This document shows, in pieces, positions 52,600 through 64,000 of a stretch of 64,000 nucleotides of DNA. Made by a program: the position numbers and the translations under genes. Positions within the stretch are counted from its first letter, which is position 1. Every line of letters starts with the position of its first letter. The notes below the pieces were generated by a model. It worked only from the letters and a program-made list of their open reading frames with translations. It was not told the DNA's origin and searched no databases. The stretch comes from Rhodeus uyekii (taxonomy: Eukaryota; Chordata; Actinopteri; Cypriniformes; Acheilognathidae), in the NCBI GenBank assembly GCA_037043235.1, contig JAWRVZ010000282.1, positions 434,001-498,000 of the forward strand, given 5' to 3'.

Positions 52600-55500
52600 C
52601 GTCTCCTAAGCCAGAGAGATAGCCTCAGCTATCTACAGTATCTAGTCAAAGTACTTTATATGCCGGGGCCCACTCGAGAGTCCCGAGCAGAAGAACAGCT
52701 GGTCAGTCCTATGCCACAGGAAGACCTAGTGGACATAGGGCTCCAGTGCTCACACTGGAATGACCTTGATCTTGAGTCCTGGCCACGATCAACAAGGGGG
52801 GAGAGGACAGAAGCCTCAAGCCATGAAGGAAACAAGTACCCAGAATGAGTCACCTGGAGGTACGTGGTAAGCAAGGCAGCCACGTAAACCTCTCTGGTGG
52901 GAGGAGAGAACCCTGTAGTGAAGCTGTCCCACAGGAAACAGCATGACTTAAGGGTATACAGTTTCCTCGTTGTGGAGGCTCTGGTGAGGAGAGTGGTTTC
53001 AGCAACCTCAGGCCCCGTCCACACAGAGTATCACTGTATCCACTAGTATCACTGTCCACTAGTATCCGGAGTATCACTGTCCCGTATCACTGTATCCGCA
53101 AATTTGTTTTTATTGGATTGCCGTTTCGTCCACACGGATCCCGTATTTTGGGAGACTGAATACGCTTTCTTTTGAGGCCGGGTCCTAAAGTGGATAGATC
53201 TGAATCCGACACCCTTGCGGTCTCATGTGGACGGCCAATCCGTATATTTTGTCAAAACGATGATGTCATCACATCACGTGTCGGCTGCGTCACACGTAAC
53301 AGCAACAGTGTTGCCAGATTACTACAGCTTAAAACCCGCCCATTTAAAAAAAATACCAGCCCAAAGTGCGTACTCTTATAAAAAATGAAAAATGTTGCGC
53401 GATTTTATGCATCAAAAACAAGCCCACATTTTATCAACCAGCCCAATGCATTTTTTCCCAGTCGAACGTGACCAAAAGGTAACTAGCAATCTGAATCTAG
53501 TAACTGAACAGCAACAACAATGCGCATGCTCAAAGTCTTCTTCTCTGTGTATAGTGTATATCTGTGGACGAATTACAGCGCCCCATACTGGTCTGGCACA
53601 TATACTACACCGTTTTCAGTCAGTTTTAATGGTCTCGTGTGGACGCTGATATTTCTTGCGGCGACGCCGTGTTTATGATCAGATAGGGAATGCACCGGCT
53701 TCGTGTGGACGTGGCCTCAGTTGAGAAACAGGAACTATGCGTGGAGTTCATAGCCCCAAACCCCTCGGAGGCCAAGCACAGCGATCAGCACTCTCTCTCT
53801 CTCTAAAATCCCGGGAGCAGGGTGATCAGGGAAAGCCTCGACCACATCCTAAACCTTGAATCCAGCCAAAAAGAGGGCCTGGAAGAAAGAGTTGGATACC
53901 GCAGAGAACCGCAGGAAGTTCCCCAGTTTTCCCAGATCCTCCGCCCATGCCTCAACAGTACGCCTACTCCCATTTGATAGGCGACCACTGCTGTGTTGCT
54001 GGATTATGGACAATAAGTTGATGGTCCCTAGATCTTCCTTGCAGAACCCATTGGGAGACCTCTGGTAGGCGTAGATACATGACCAGAGAATCTCCGAAGG
54101 GAAACAGACTCTTGAGACTGCGTATGAAGTATTGACCCCTCAGGACCACTCCCAAACCGTAAGGGTGCATACGACTAGAAGGAGCATCAGTTACAGGTCC
54201 TAGAGACTAGAACCTGCTAGAAACTCAAGGTGACTCCCCAAAGCAACCGGCCTCGGAGGCAGTAGTTGAGGAGGATCGCCAGTGTGAGGTGTCAGTACTT
54301 CAGCTCATAGCCTTCTTAGCAGAGGAGGCATTCCTCATATCTGGCTCTGTGCCAGTGGGCTGAGCCTGAGACCATCGGCCTGACCCCCTGGTTTTGAGGT
54401 AAGGGTAGCAGGAAACGACACTCTGTTTGGGCGGGGTAACCCCTCAGGATCACTCCTCACCCACAAAGGACGCATCCATCTATAGTATTAGACGTCGACA
54501 AGGAGCATCAGTTACAGGTCCTAGAGACTAGAACTTGCTAAAAATCTCTAGGATGGGGTGACTCCCCAAAGCAACCCAACTCGGAGGCGGCAATTGAGGA
54601 GGATCACCAATGCGAGGTCAGACACACTTGGTATTGGTCACATCCAAATGTTTTTATATCATACGAACCCTGGAACAAAGATCGCCACTGAGCTTCGCCA
54701 ACAGAGGGATCCGAGCCCTAAGAATGCATCCTAGGTGGAAATGTTTAGAAACCGCCAGTTTTTTTCCCGTTTTTTTTTTTTGGAGCGGAGTGACGCAGCA
54801 TGCAGCCAGCGCCCTCAAGCGCTGACCGTGTGCTTGAATAGTTTAAAATCTCATTAAAATCACTTTTTTTGTGAGCATGCTTTGGCTGTGTGTGCACCAC
54901 AGAAAATTTCTGAGGTTACTATATTTCCCTGAGAACAGGGAACGAGACGCTGCATACCCTAGGGGTTTCTTTGGGGAATACCTCAAGTATGACAGGTGTC
55001 TGAAGCATTAATCCAATCACGACAATGAAATTGAAATTCGCCGACAGCCGCCTATGACATCACCACAGGTGCCGAAAGAGGCACGAAAAGAGGCACCTGA
55101 AAAGTACGTCATCCACTTCATATCTGAAGGAGACACTTGCAGGAAGACCCGAAGCATGGAAAAAGGATGCAGCGTCTTGTTCCCTGTTCTCAGGGTACTA
55201 TGGTTACAATAGTAACCTGAGATGTTCCCTTCCGAAAGGGAACTCAAACTCTGCATCTGCTAGGGGTCATGTTGGGGAATAGAATACCATACCTACCATG
55301 CTGTTGGGTGTGACTGCACATAATATGTGAAAGCCAGCATTCAGTGACCCCCCAGGGGAACTGTCCCCATGATCTGCAGTGACCCGGGCCAGGCACTCTT
55401 AGGCACACAGGTAGTTCTCTTTCGAAAAGGTGCGTTACGCTGTGTCTCCTTCCTTATTCTCAGGGAGCCATGATTACATGCATAACCTGAGACGTTTCTA
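52600..55500 (-). mobile_element. Strongly decayed DIRS remnant
   Basis: Minus-strand recombinase pieces at 52620-53005 (STTRKLYTLKS, FSPPTREVYVAALL), RNase H/RT-like debris at 53720-54250, gag-like debris around 54300-54840, and terminal/internal repeats at 54905-55250 and 55420-55495 (GGTTACTATA, CAGGGAACGAGACGCTGCAT, GTTACAATAGTAACC). A partial duplication exists within: GTATTAGACGTCGACAAGGAG-like text and AGCATCAGTTACAGGTCCTA at about 54184 and 54506. An inserted short element occupies 53011-53716. Confidence 0.65.
53011..53716. mobile_element. Short inverted-repeat DNA element inside the DIRS remnant
   Basis: Ends GGCCCCGTCCACAC and, inverted, GGCCACGTCCACAC. TCA flanks both sides (53008-53010, 53717-53719), so a 3-bp target duplication is possible, fitting PIF/Harbinger-type MITEs. 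Removing it rejoins AGCAACCTCAGTTGAGA of the DIRS recombinase. Contains CGTGTGGAC repeats. Confidence 0.72.
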
Positions 55501-55964
55501 TAGTAACTTGTTTTCACTAAAGATTTATTTAAACATGACTGAATAATTAACAGTAAATAAGCTCCTCTGTGGAGTTTTAATACATAACTACCAAAATGTG
55601 AACATTGGATAATGTAAATGTTACTTTACACATCAAGATGTGGAGATCGTGGAAGAGACTGGTCTCCTATCGAGTGCATAGTGCCACTGCATCCCACTGT
55701 TCCTCGCTAGTAGCCATAAAAGAACACAGCTATGGGGTATAGACCTCCAAAAAGAATTCCTTGGGGGAAGTTATAGGAATGTGTGCTGCCCAAACACACA
55801 CATAATGGCTACCACTGTCACTATCAGCCCCGCTGTAATCCTCGCATCAGCCTCTGGGCTCCTATGGGATGAAACTTTGGAATGAGAGCAAGTGCTGGGA
55901 GACTCTGGAGAACGTTATGGGGCAGATGTGTGTGTGGCCCACACATATAATAGCTAGAACAGAC
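55501..55964. other. No gene seen
   Basis: AT-rich, then a block (55640-55930) with short stretches resembling DIRS debris. Nothing supportable. Confidence 0.4.
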
Positions 55965-56291
55965 TGGGGAACATTTCTCACTGGAGAAGACAAGGGAACT
56001 TGACTCGCTGGAGCAGACAGGGGAATGTTTCTCACTGGAGCAGACAAGGGAACTTGACTCGCTGGAGCAGACAGGGGAATGTTTCTCACTGGAGCAGACA
56101 AGGGAACTTGACTCGCTGGAGCAGACAGGGGAATGTTTCTCGCTACAGCAGACTGGGGAACTTGACTCGCTGGAGCAGACAGGGGAATGTTTCTCGCTAC
56201 AGCAGACTGGGGAACTTCACTCGCTGGAGCAGACTGGGGAACTTGACTCGCTGGAGCAGACTGGGGAACTTGAATCGCTGGAGCAGACTGG
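55965..56291 (+). repeat. 27-bp minisatellite with 54-bp higher order
   Basis: Units of CTGGAGCAGACAGGGGAA followed by TGTTTCTCA/CG or CTTGACTCG alternate, giving a 54-bp period (for example 56021 to 56075). Twelve units approximately. The plus-strand frame encodes 9-residue WSRQGN repeats, and the minus strand is open in part too. Confidence 0.92.
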
Positions 56292-56382
56292 GTGGTAGGT
56301 CTTGGGTGAGCTCTAAAATGTTTTCAGGATGGATCAAACTCAGGGGATGAAGAGGATACAAGCAATCCAAAATGGCGCGGCA

Positions 56383-56520
56383 CACCACACTACACACCAC
56401 ACTACACCACCCCACCCCACCCCACACCACACTATATTACACTATACTAGACCACACTACGCTACGCTACGCCACGCCACGCCACGCTACACCACAACAC
56501 TACACTACACTACACTACAC
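56383..56520 (+). repeat. ACACC/CTACA-rich low-complexity tract
   Basis: Imperfect CACCACACTA and CGCCACGCTA units. No coding value. Confidence 0.85.
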
Positions 56521-58003
56521 TGTGGTGTCAAAAGCACTGACAACACTTTGATGACAACACTGATGAGAATGAACAAAGACTGAGGGAAAACACAAAGAAA
56601 ATATGCACAGGGAATGATTACAGAGATGAGACACAGATGACAAGACTAACAAGGTGATTAATGATGTGACAGGTGAGCACATGGGGAACCAGGAAGATCA
56701 TAAACAAGCTTGAAAATTCTGTGACAGCTGCAAATAGTATCTGCCACTATTTCTAAGTATAAGTACCATCTAACTACTATTTACAATTATTGCAAAGCAA
56801 ATGCTGTTATTTTCACTCAGTGTAAATATAAATTATTGGTAATTGCACTTAGTGTAAATAGCAGCTATCACTAAGAAAATATGCTATTTTCACTTGGTGC
56901 AAATAGCCACTGTCAAATAAAAAAGTTATCTTATCTTATTTCAAGACAAAACACAATAACAATACATTTTGTCAAAAATATAGGTGTACAATATGAATTA
57001 CATTGGTTTTCTTAGACTATGATCTTTCTCAGATTTCTGGTAATTACTATGAATGTGATTTTTAAAGATAAATACAAAAAGCAATACTTTAGTTTTTTAT
57101 TATCCTCATAGTTCCCTGTTTCATAACACTGAAGTTATTTTACCATACTGCTCTTTTATCATTCTGTCTCTGTCTCTTTGATTTGAATATTGTTTATCCA
57201 GTGAAACAAGGCTTTTTGTTAATTACTTCTCATTCATTTAACCATGTGGGTCTGTTTGAGAGGAATTGTCTGACTCCTGCATTAAATGGCCCACATTCCG
57301 ATCCTCTGATGCTGAAGCTAACATGAGTTCCCTCCTTTATCTCTGCAGCGCGTCAAATTAGCCCACAGTGGATTCATGTTACAAAAGACACACCCGGCAA
57401 AAAAACTTGGAGACAACCTGATCAAGCTTTTTGTGGTTGTGGTAGGTGGCACAGTCTCACTGACAGGGCTGTTCTCATGGATGTTCAGTATACACTGAGC
57501 CACAGAGCTGCCATGGGAACTAATGACCGATTTATTTTGTGGTTCATGATCAAATTTAGTAATGTGTTCGATAAGACATTTTGCACTGGAAATGAGCCTT
57601 GGCGCTCAGTTATGGAAATTATTATTGATGTTTCATGGTTGTTTCAGTAATGCATTCAATCATTCATGACTGAATTAAATTTAATGCACTCTGGCTTCAC
57701 AAAACTATAATTGCACAGATTCTTCACATTTATAGAGGACACATCAGTGCATTGATTTCCTAAATATTTTCTATAAAATGTTAATCATTAAGTTAAGCCA
57801 AGCAATATTATATTTAAATAAGCTGCTGCTGCTGTTGCGACTACAACTATTACTGTAACAATTTTCAGCTCTCTCAAGAGTTGTTATGCTTATTCAGAGA
57901 AATTTAATTTGTATGCATGCATATTCATATTCATTCTTATAGACACTGTAGCATATAATATATATAACACATTGACAACTGTACTGAGTTCATTACTCTA
58001 ACA
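56521..58003. other. No gene seen
   Basis: AT-rich unique-looking DNA. A slightly GC-richer stretch at 57240-57540 could be worth conservation testing but has no open frame with features. Confidence 0.5.
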
Positions 58004-59119
58004 CATAGGTGTCAAACTCAAGGCCCGGCGTGTAATTATGTCCGGCCCGCGAGAGCATTTTATTAATGGCCCGCAAGATGTCCCGCGCTCCAGCTGACTC
58101 GCCGAACACTTCCTGTATTAAACAGGAAGTGACTAATGATGCTTCGCGCTCGCGCTAGTACCGCGCGATTGTTATTGTCAATTATCCATAACTGTTCAGG
58201 CTCGGTACACAGTGCTTGTGCGCGAAATTCAGGTGTTGATCATCGGATGAGAAGAGCCCGCCCTCATGGCAGAACGTCTTCTTGCATGATTGACATGTCA
58301 GACAGCATATCAGCGCCAGCTGTCAGATTGATAGTACAAGCGCCAGAAAGAAAATACAGCGCAAAAAACAAACAAAAAAAAACATTACCTCCTTAGGAAC
58401 GTAACAAATATATTGAAATATTATTACGTGTAAAAAAAATTGTGATATAGTTTGTAAAATCTGCTATAACCCATGGGTTATATGCGGGAAAATACGATAT
58501 GTTTACTGACATACTGCTGGTATACCCGTGTGTCTCATTTGCGGAGCTGATGTGGCAGTAATTAAATAATTTAATAAGACGGCACTATAAGACAAATGAC
58601 ATAAGAGCAAATTCAACTGAATGATTTGATTTGTTATTGCTGAAAAGCAAAAATTGTATTTTCAGATTTCCAGGTTTTGTTATGCAGCATGTCCATATTT
58701 TGAATTTGTATAATTTTGACAGGATATATTTTTATGGAGAGCAAAATCTTTTATATATAAATCTTTTTAAGTTTTATATAAAATGACATAAGAGTAAATA
58801 AATTTGAATGTTTGTTCTTTTAACTTTTACTTTACTTACTTGTTTACTTTATTTCTAACTTGTATAATTTAGACAGGATATATTTTTTAAAAAAAAATTG
58901 TATTTTTTAAATATTTTTATATTTTTAAAGTTATTTAAGGTATAATTTGATTTATTCCAGAATAATATTTCTGTCTGTTTTTATTCACATCTAATTTAAA
59001 AAAAGGTAAGTTTTAAAAGTTTAGTTTTAGTGTTTTCAATAAATGTTTATCCTGTTCGGCCCGCGACCTAAAGTTTTTTGGGATTTTGGCCCCCTGTGCA
59101 ATTGAGTTTGACACCCCTG
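58004..59119. mobile_element. hAT-type non-autonomous element
   Basis: Terminal inverted repeats around GGTGTCAAACTCA (left) and TGAGTTTGACACCCCTG (right), with an 8-bp duplication CTCTAACA at 57996-58003 and 59120-59127. GGCCCGC strings sit just inside both ends. The interior is AT-rich, with one short frame (58136-58396) that lacks transposase or BED zinc-finger features. Confidence 0.9.
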
Positions 59120-59602
59120 CTCTAACACAATATCATAACTGAGGGTATCATGGGTAAATATTTCATAAATCACTTCAAGACAAAGCTTAAAAAAGCATGA
59201 CATATAGAAAAAGTCAAATTTACATTTCTCTTAGTTTATTGTGTGTGTGGTTCAGGTAAACCCTGAGGACAAAATGACCCACAAACGATGTCAATATCCA
59301 AAATCCTTGTCTTGTAATATGTATGAATATCTAAATATTTAAATAATATCTAAATTATGTATTTTTTATTTTTCTTAAGTTTTCTGTGATGGGAAGGTTT
59401 AGGGGTAGGCTAAGTGTAAGTTGATACAATATACAATTTTGAATGTACAGTATTTAAACATGTTTTTTTTTTTTACATTTTGGTTATTTTTTGCATTAAT
59501 CTTATCTTATATAGTTGCTTTGATTTTAATTGCATAATTTTTGTTTTTGACTTTGTTCTCGCCATGAAGATGGCCTGACATGGCCTTACAAAAACAATAA
59601 AT

Positions 59603-59670
<68 letters not shown>
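59603..59670 (+). repeat. (GATA)n microsatellite
   Basis: About 17 uninterrupted ATAG units. Confidence 0.98.
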
Positions 59671-61860
59671 CAAAAATATATTCTCTAAACCTCAAAGGAT
59701 GTGTAACGTTTTTGTCTCTAAAATTGTCTATATATTGATAATGTGGTTATCAGTGTGTATCTAAATGTAAAAAAATAAAATAAATGTATGCATTCTACAA
59801 ACAAACTTTATTTTACGAATACTAATGAGATCATTTTGGCTAATTACTCTTAATATATATTTCCAAAAGCATACAAATGGCTTATTGAATTAGTGTTAGG
59901 CTCATTTTTTCTTTGGTTTCATCAGTTTACAGGTTGTTTTTATATTCGGCTCAAGCCCACATACTGGTCACTTGCAGAGAAGGGGGTTTACGAGGGGATC
60001 TGAAGGAGAGCTAACAAGTGAAAAAGTGATAGAGCTCGAAAGAGGGAGCCGGAGCGAGATGAAAGGCGAGAGTCTGAGAGGGACAGTGCACTTGTTCCCT
60101 GGTTCAACCAAACAGAGACAAGCTCGCTCTACTTGCCTGGTTTCAGGGTGCATGTGAGAAGGAATGCATTCATTAACGTAATTCCTCTGCTCTCAAACAA
60201 GGCTTCCGTCATTTGGAGAGCGAGTGAGAGAGCGAGCGAGCGAAGAGCTGCGGGTGGAGGGGCAGTTCTCACTGAAGAAGGGGTTAGGGGTAAATACACC
60301 CCCTTCTCTATAGGGCAAGGCGCCCTAACACAGGCCTCTGCGTCCAAGGCGATCTGCATGTGAAAGCCCCGGACATCACAAAAGGATGAAAAGGTGCTGG
60401 GCAGGACCTGGACAATCCCTTCCTGTTCTGGTGGGTCGTTTGTTTCCATGCTGTCAGATACTGGGCCGCCAGCCCTCTCTACCCTCATCTCTTCAGCCCT
60501 CGGGTGTGTTGTTCTTCGTTTTGTTTTCCTGCTATTCCTCATATGTGCTCCTTGTTTTTTTTCCATTCACGTGAATAGGAGTGATGGACCAATGTAACGT
60601 CAAACAGTGACTGGAACAATTGCTTTCATGGCTCCGTCCAAAAGCCAAAGAGCACCATGCATGAGAACTGCTTTGCATAACAAAAGAAGTGACAAAACCA
60701 TTAGGCCAATTAGAGTATTTATATAAACATAGTAATGAAGGAATTTAAGCAGTCACAAATTCTGCTTGCTGTGTGGGAAAATAACTTCAGTTCTCTCTGA
60801 AAATGCCATTTTAGTGCAAACGTTTGATAGCTTTGCTATTTCTAAGCTAGTTTGGTACTAGGGAATAGCCTTTTTTTTCCAAAACCAAATGCATTGCATT
60901 AAAGCAAAGAATGAATGCCAGGGATGAAAATGTTGCACATCAAACTTCTAAATCTCTGTAAGCGTTCTGCTTTTGCTGTTTTTATGCTGCTCCAATAGGA
61001 ACAAAAAGAATGTTAATTATGTAAATTAAAAAGCGGTCTAATCCAGAGGGAGGAGTTGTTCCCATAGCGTTAGCTTTAGTTGAGTATTGGCACATATTGA
61101 CAAAGCATTAGCCTCCATCCGCATTGTGTAATGATTTTTTTTCTGCAGAGGAAGTCCTCCTATTGAGATAAATGCCTTGTTTTCTTCTTTACCATTGTGG
61201 TATGTTCTGATGTGCACCGGCGTTTAGTCAATCGCACTTCTCCTTTACTATTCTCATCTAGCCTGCCAAAAGAGGACAAATGAGTCTTTTACTATTGGAC
61301 CGATGCGACAAACTCAGGCTCACAAACACCTGAAGAGGAGAGAACTTTTGCTCCCAATAAAAACATATAGGATTAAATCTGACTGACTTAATTGAAAAAG
61401 GTAGAAAGGGGTAGAGTGTTGATTTTGGTGAATAAATGTAACCTTTTAATGTTTACTCACCTTCATGTCACCCTGATTTAACATCATTTTATAGGCTGTC
61501 TGAGCAGGAAGTAATGGAAGCTTGCTTCCACCAATGAATAAAAAATAAAAAAGTTCATTGCGACTTTTTTATCGCACAATTCTGACTTCTTTTTTATAAA
61601 TTCGCAATTGGAAGAAAAAAAGTCAGAATAAATATTCCTCATGATTGTGTTGTGGATGCTTAAACATTTCAGAAATGGTGCTGGTTATTGGTGCAGAACA
61701 AGCGTTTTGGAAAAGTGGATGGATATGTCCACTTGCAATTTGCACGCACTGGAAGAAAATAGGCCTAATAGTTCACTTGAAGACACACATCACAATACGT
61801 TTGCTTCAGAATCTACATTAAAAATGGGCTAATTGTTTTTTTTTTCTTCTCAAATGCACA
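59671..61860. other. Upstream region of the quaking gene, no coding seen
   Basis: 59980-60570 is GC-richer with purine-rich AGAGCGAG tracts. Frames there (60129-60566 and 60133-60363) overlap on opposite strands and have no domains. 60640-61100 is AT-rich with TTAATTATGTAAATTA and TCTAATCC, which resemble homeodomain sites. Regulatory function is possible but unproven. Confidence 0.4.
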
Positions 61861-61917
61861 GTCTCTCTCTCCCTCCCTCCCTCTCTCCCTCCCTCCCTCC
61901 CTCCCTCTCTCTCTCCT
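61861..61917 (+). repeat. (CTCC/CT)n tract
   Basis: Pure pyrimidine tract about 100 bases upstream of the ATG-free leader. Confidence 0.95.
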
Positions 61918-62006
61918 CCCACAGTCTGATTTCTGCTGCTGGGACTCAGTGTGATCATGTGATGGGCTCGCGAGCGCAAGAAGAGCTGGTCTGTAACGGA
62001 GGACCG

Positions 62007-62576
62007 AATGCCAATCTCATTGAGAAAGCGCCTTTATTGCGCCTGAGAGACAGCAGGGACAGACGCTTCTAGTGCTGCACACACACACACACACATACAC
62101 TCTCACACACACACACACAGACAGACAAGACACAGGAAGCTTAGGGGAACTCGGGGAAAGGGTGCATTTTCACCGCCTCAAGAGGAAGTTAAGGACTAAT
62201 CTCTCGCTAAAATAAATCTTAAGAGGGACACCGGGAAGGCGGGAGTCGCCTTTGCGAGTAACTTGTGGGATTTATTTGGAATTATTTTTGAAAGGAGACC
62301 TGGGTTCCCTCTCCGCCCGTTCATATTGCCTTTTGTTGATTTAATTTCATTTCATCCGCTGTCCTAAAACAACTGTCATCCCCAGAATCGCAGTCGCCTC
62401 GCAGCAGCGGATTGCGCGTAAAAACAGAGACAGCAACCCTTTCCGCGGAGGACTCGGACACTTGCCTCCTTCACTTGCGTTTTTGTACTCTTATTTATTA
62501 TTTATCTTCCAGCCTCTATTTATTTCGGGACTTTTTGCTGTCTGTTTTGGGGCGTCGGTGGTGATTTCTGTGGAAT
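62007..62576 (+). promoter_or_regulatory. Presumed quaking promoter/5' leader without upstream ATG
   Basis: After an ATG at about 62004 there is no ATG on the + strand until the start codon at 62577. GC content and CG dinucleotides rise from about 62220, as in a CpG-type promoter and leader. A (CA)n tract at 62078-62120 marks the left part. I see no clear TATA box at a fixed distance. The transcription start cannot be placed by eye. Immediately before the ATG, A at -3 and G at +4 give a strong initiation context. Confidence 0.55.
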
Positions 62577-62718
62577 ATGGTGGGGGAAATGGAAACGAAA
62601 GAGAAGCCGAAGCCGACCCCTGATTATCTGATGCAGCTTATGAACGATAAGAAACTGATGAGCAGCCTGCCCAACTTCTGCGGGATCTTCAACCACCTCG
62701 AACGGCTTCTTGACGAAG
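62577..62718 (+). CDS. qki2: Quaking (QKI) RNA-binding protein, coding exon 1
   Basis: The first 47 codons plus one base encode MVGEMETKEKPKPTPDYLMQ followed by LMNDKKLMSSLPNFCGIF and NHLERLLDE, which I recognise as the N-terminus of the STAR-family KH protein Quaking. This is the start of the QUA1 homodimerisation domain; KH and QUA2 lie in later exons outside the window. Quaking binds ACUAAY-type RNA elements and controls splicing, export and stability, including in glia and muscle. The exon ends GACGAAG|GTAATG (donor at 62719-62720, phase 1), where vertebrate QKI exon 1 ends. The open frame past that point is intronic. The residues match the mammalian QKI type and fish qki2/qkib more than the diverged fish qkia, as I remember them. 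This is the only host gene seen in the window. Confidence 0.95.

Positions 62719-64000
<1,282 letters not shown>

Noticed and set aside
62577..62718. Assignment to the qkia paralogue
   Set aside because: As I remember fish qkia, its N-terminus differs at several positions. The residues here agree with the mammalian/qki2 type. A phylogeny would settle it.

Overview
This is vertebrate nuclear DNA, most likely from a cyprinid (carp-family) fish. Most of the window is intergenic and packed with transposable elements: DIRS-type tyrosine-recombinase retrotransposons, an internally deleted Ty3/gypsy chromovirus, L2/CR1-like LINEs, Tc1, Tigger/pogo and hAT elements. The only ordinary host gene I can support is the first coding exon of a quaking KH-domain RNA-binding protein gene (qki2/qkib type), at 62577-62718 on the + strand. 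It has an ATG-free stretch upstream and a consensus splice donor. The assignment to a cyprinid rests on the repeat families and the quaking paralogue type, not on a database search.

Region 1 (1-19.1 kb) is a nested stack. A Tc1-like transposon (1625-1809 and 18066-19085, minus strand) is split by Tigger/pogo sequence. The Tigger sequence is itself split three times. The first insertion is a gypsy chromovirus (2017-4047; 487-bp LTRs, 5-bp target duplication, most of pol deleted). The second is a 6.36-kb element with split direct repeats (4952-11308; order A1-body-B1-A2-B2, the Ngaro/PAT layout) that has no recognisable coding capacity and carries large arrays of a twin-hairpin minisatellite. 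The third is a DIRS element (11433-16138) with inverted terminal repeats, an internal complementary region, gag, RT-RNase H and a deleted tyrosine recombinase.

Region 2 (19.1-29.4 kb) is a second nest. One minus-strand LINE copy (family A) is interrupted by an LTR element (21684-22846), a non-autonomous DIRS element (23678-26122) and an L2-like LINE fused at its 5' end to an LTR fragment (26522-29243, flanked by a 7-bp duplication). A second copy of LINE family A at 36013-38973 has none of these three insertions and serves as an empty-site reference.

Region 3 (29.4-55.5 kb) holds three further decayed DIRS elements (32892-33945, 40853-43316, 52600-55500), a plus-strand L2-like LINE with a mutated RT active site and a minisatellite 3' region (43383-45895), Tigger-, Tc1- and hAT-derived short elements, and a 7-bp minisatellite that changes sequence abruptly at one point.

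Region 4 (55.5-64 kb) contains a 27/54-bp minisatellite, a hAT-type element with an 8-bp duplication (58004-59119), sparse unique sequence, and then the quaking promoter/leader, exon 1 and the start of intron 1. The transposons do not form a pathway with the host gene. They are layered insertions whose order can be read from their junctions. The strongest candidates for something undescribed are the split-direct-repeat element and its CGCA-loop hairpin arrays.
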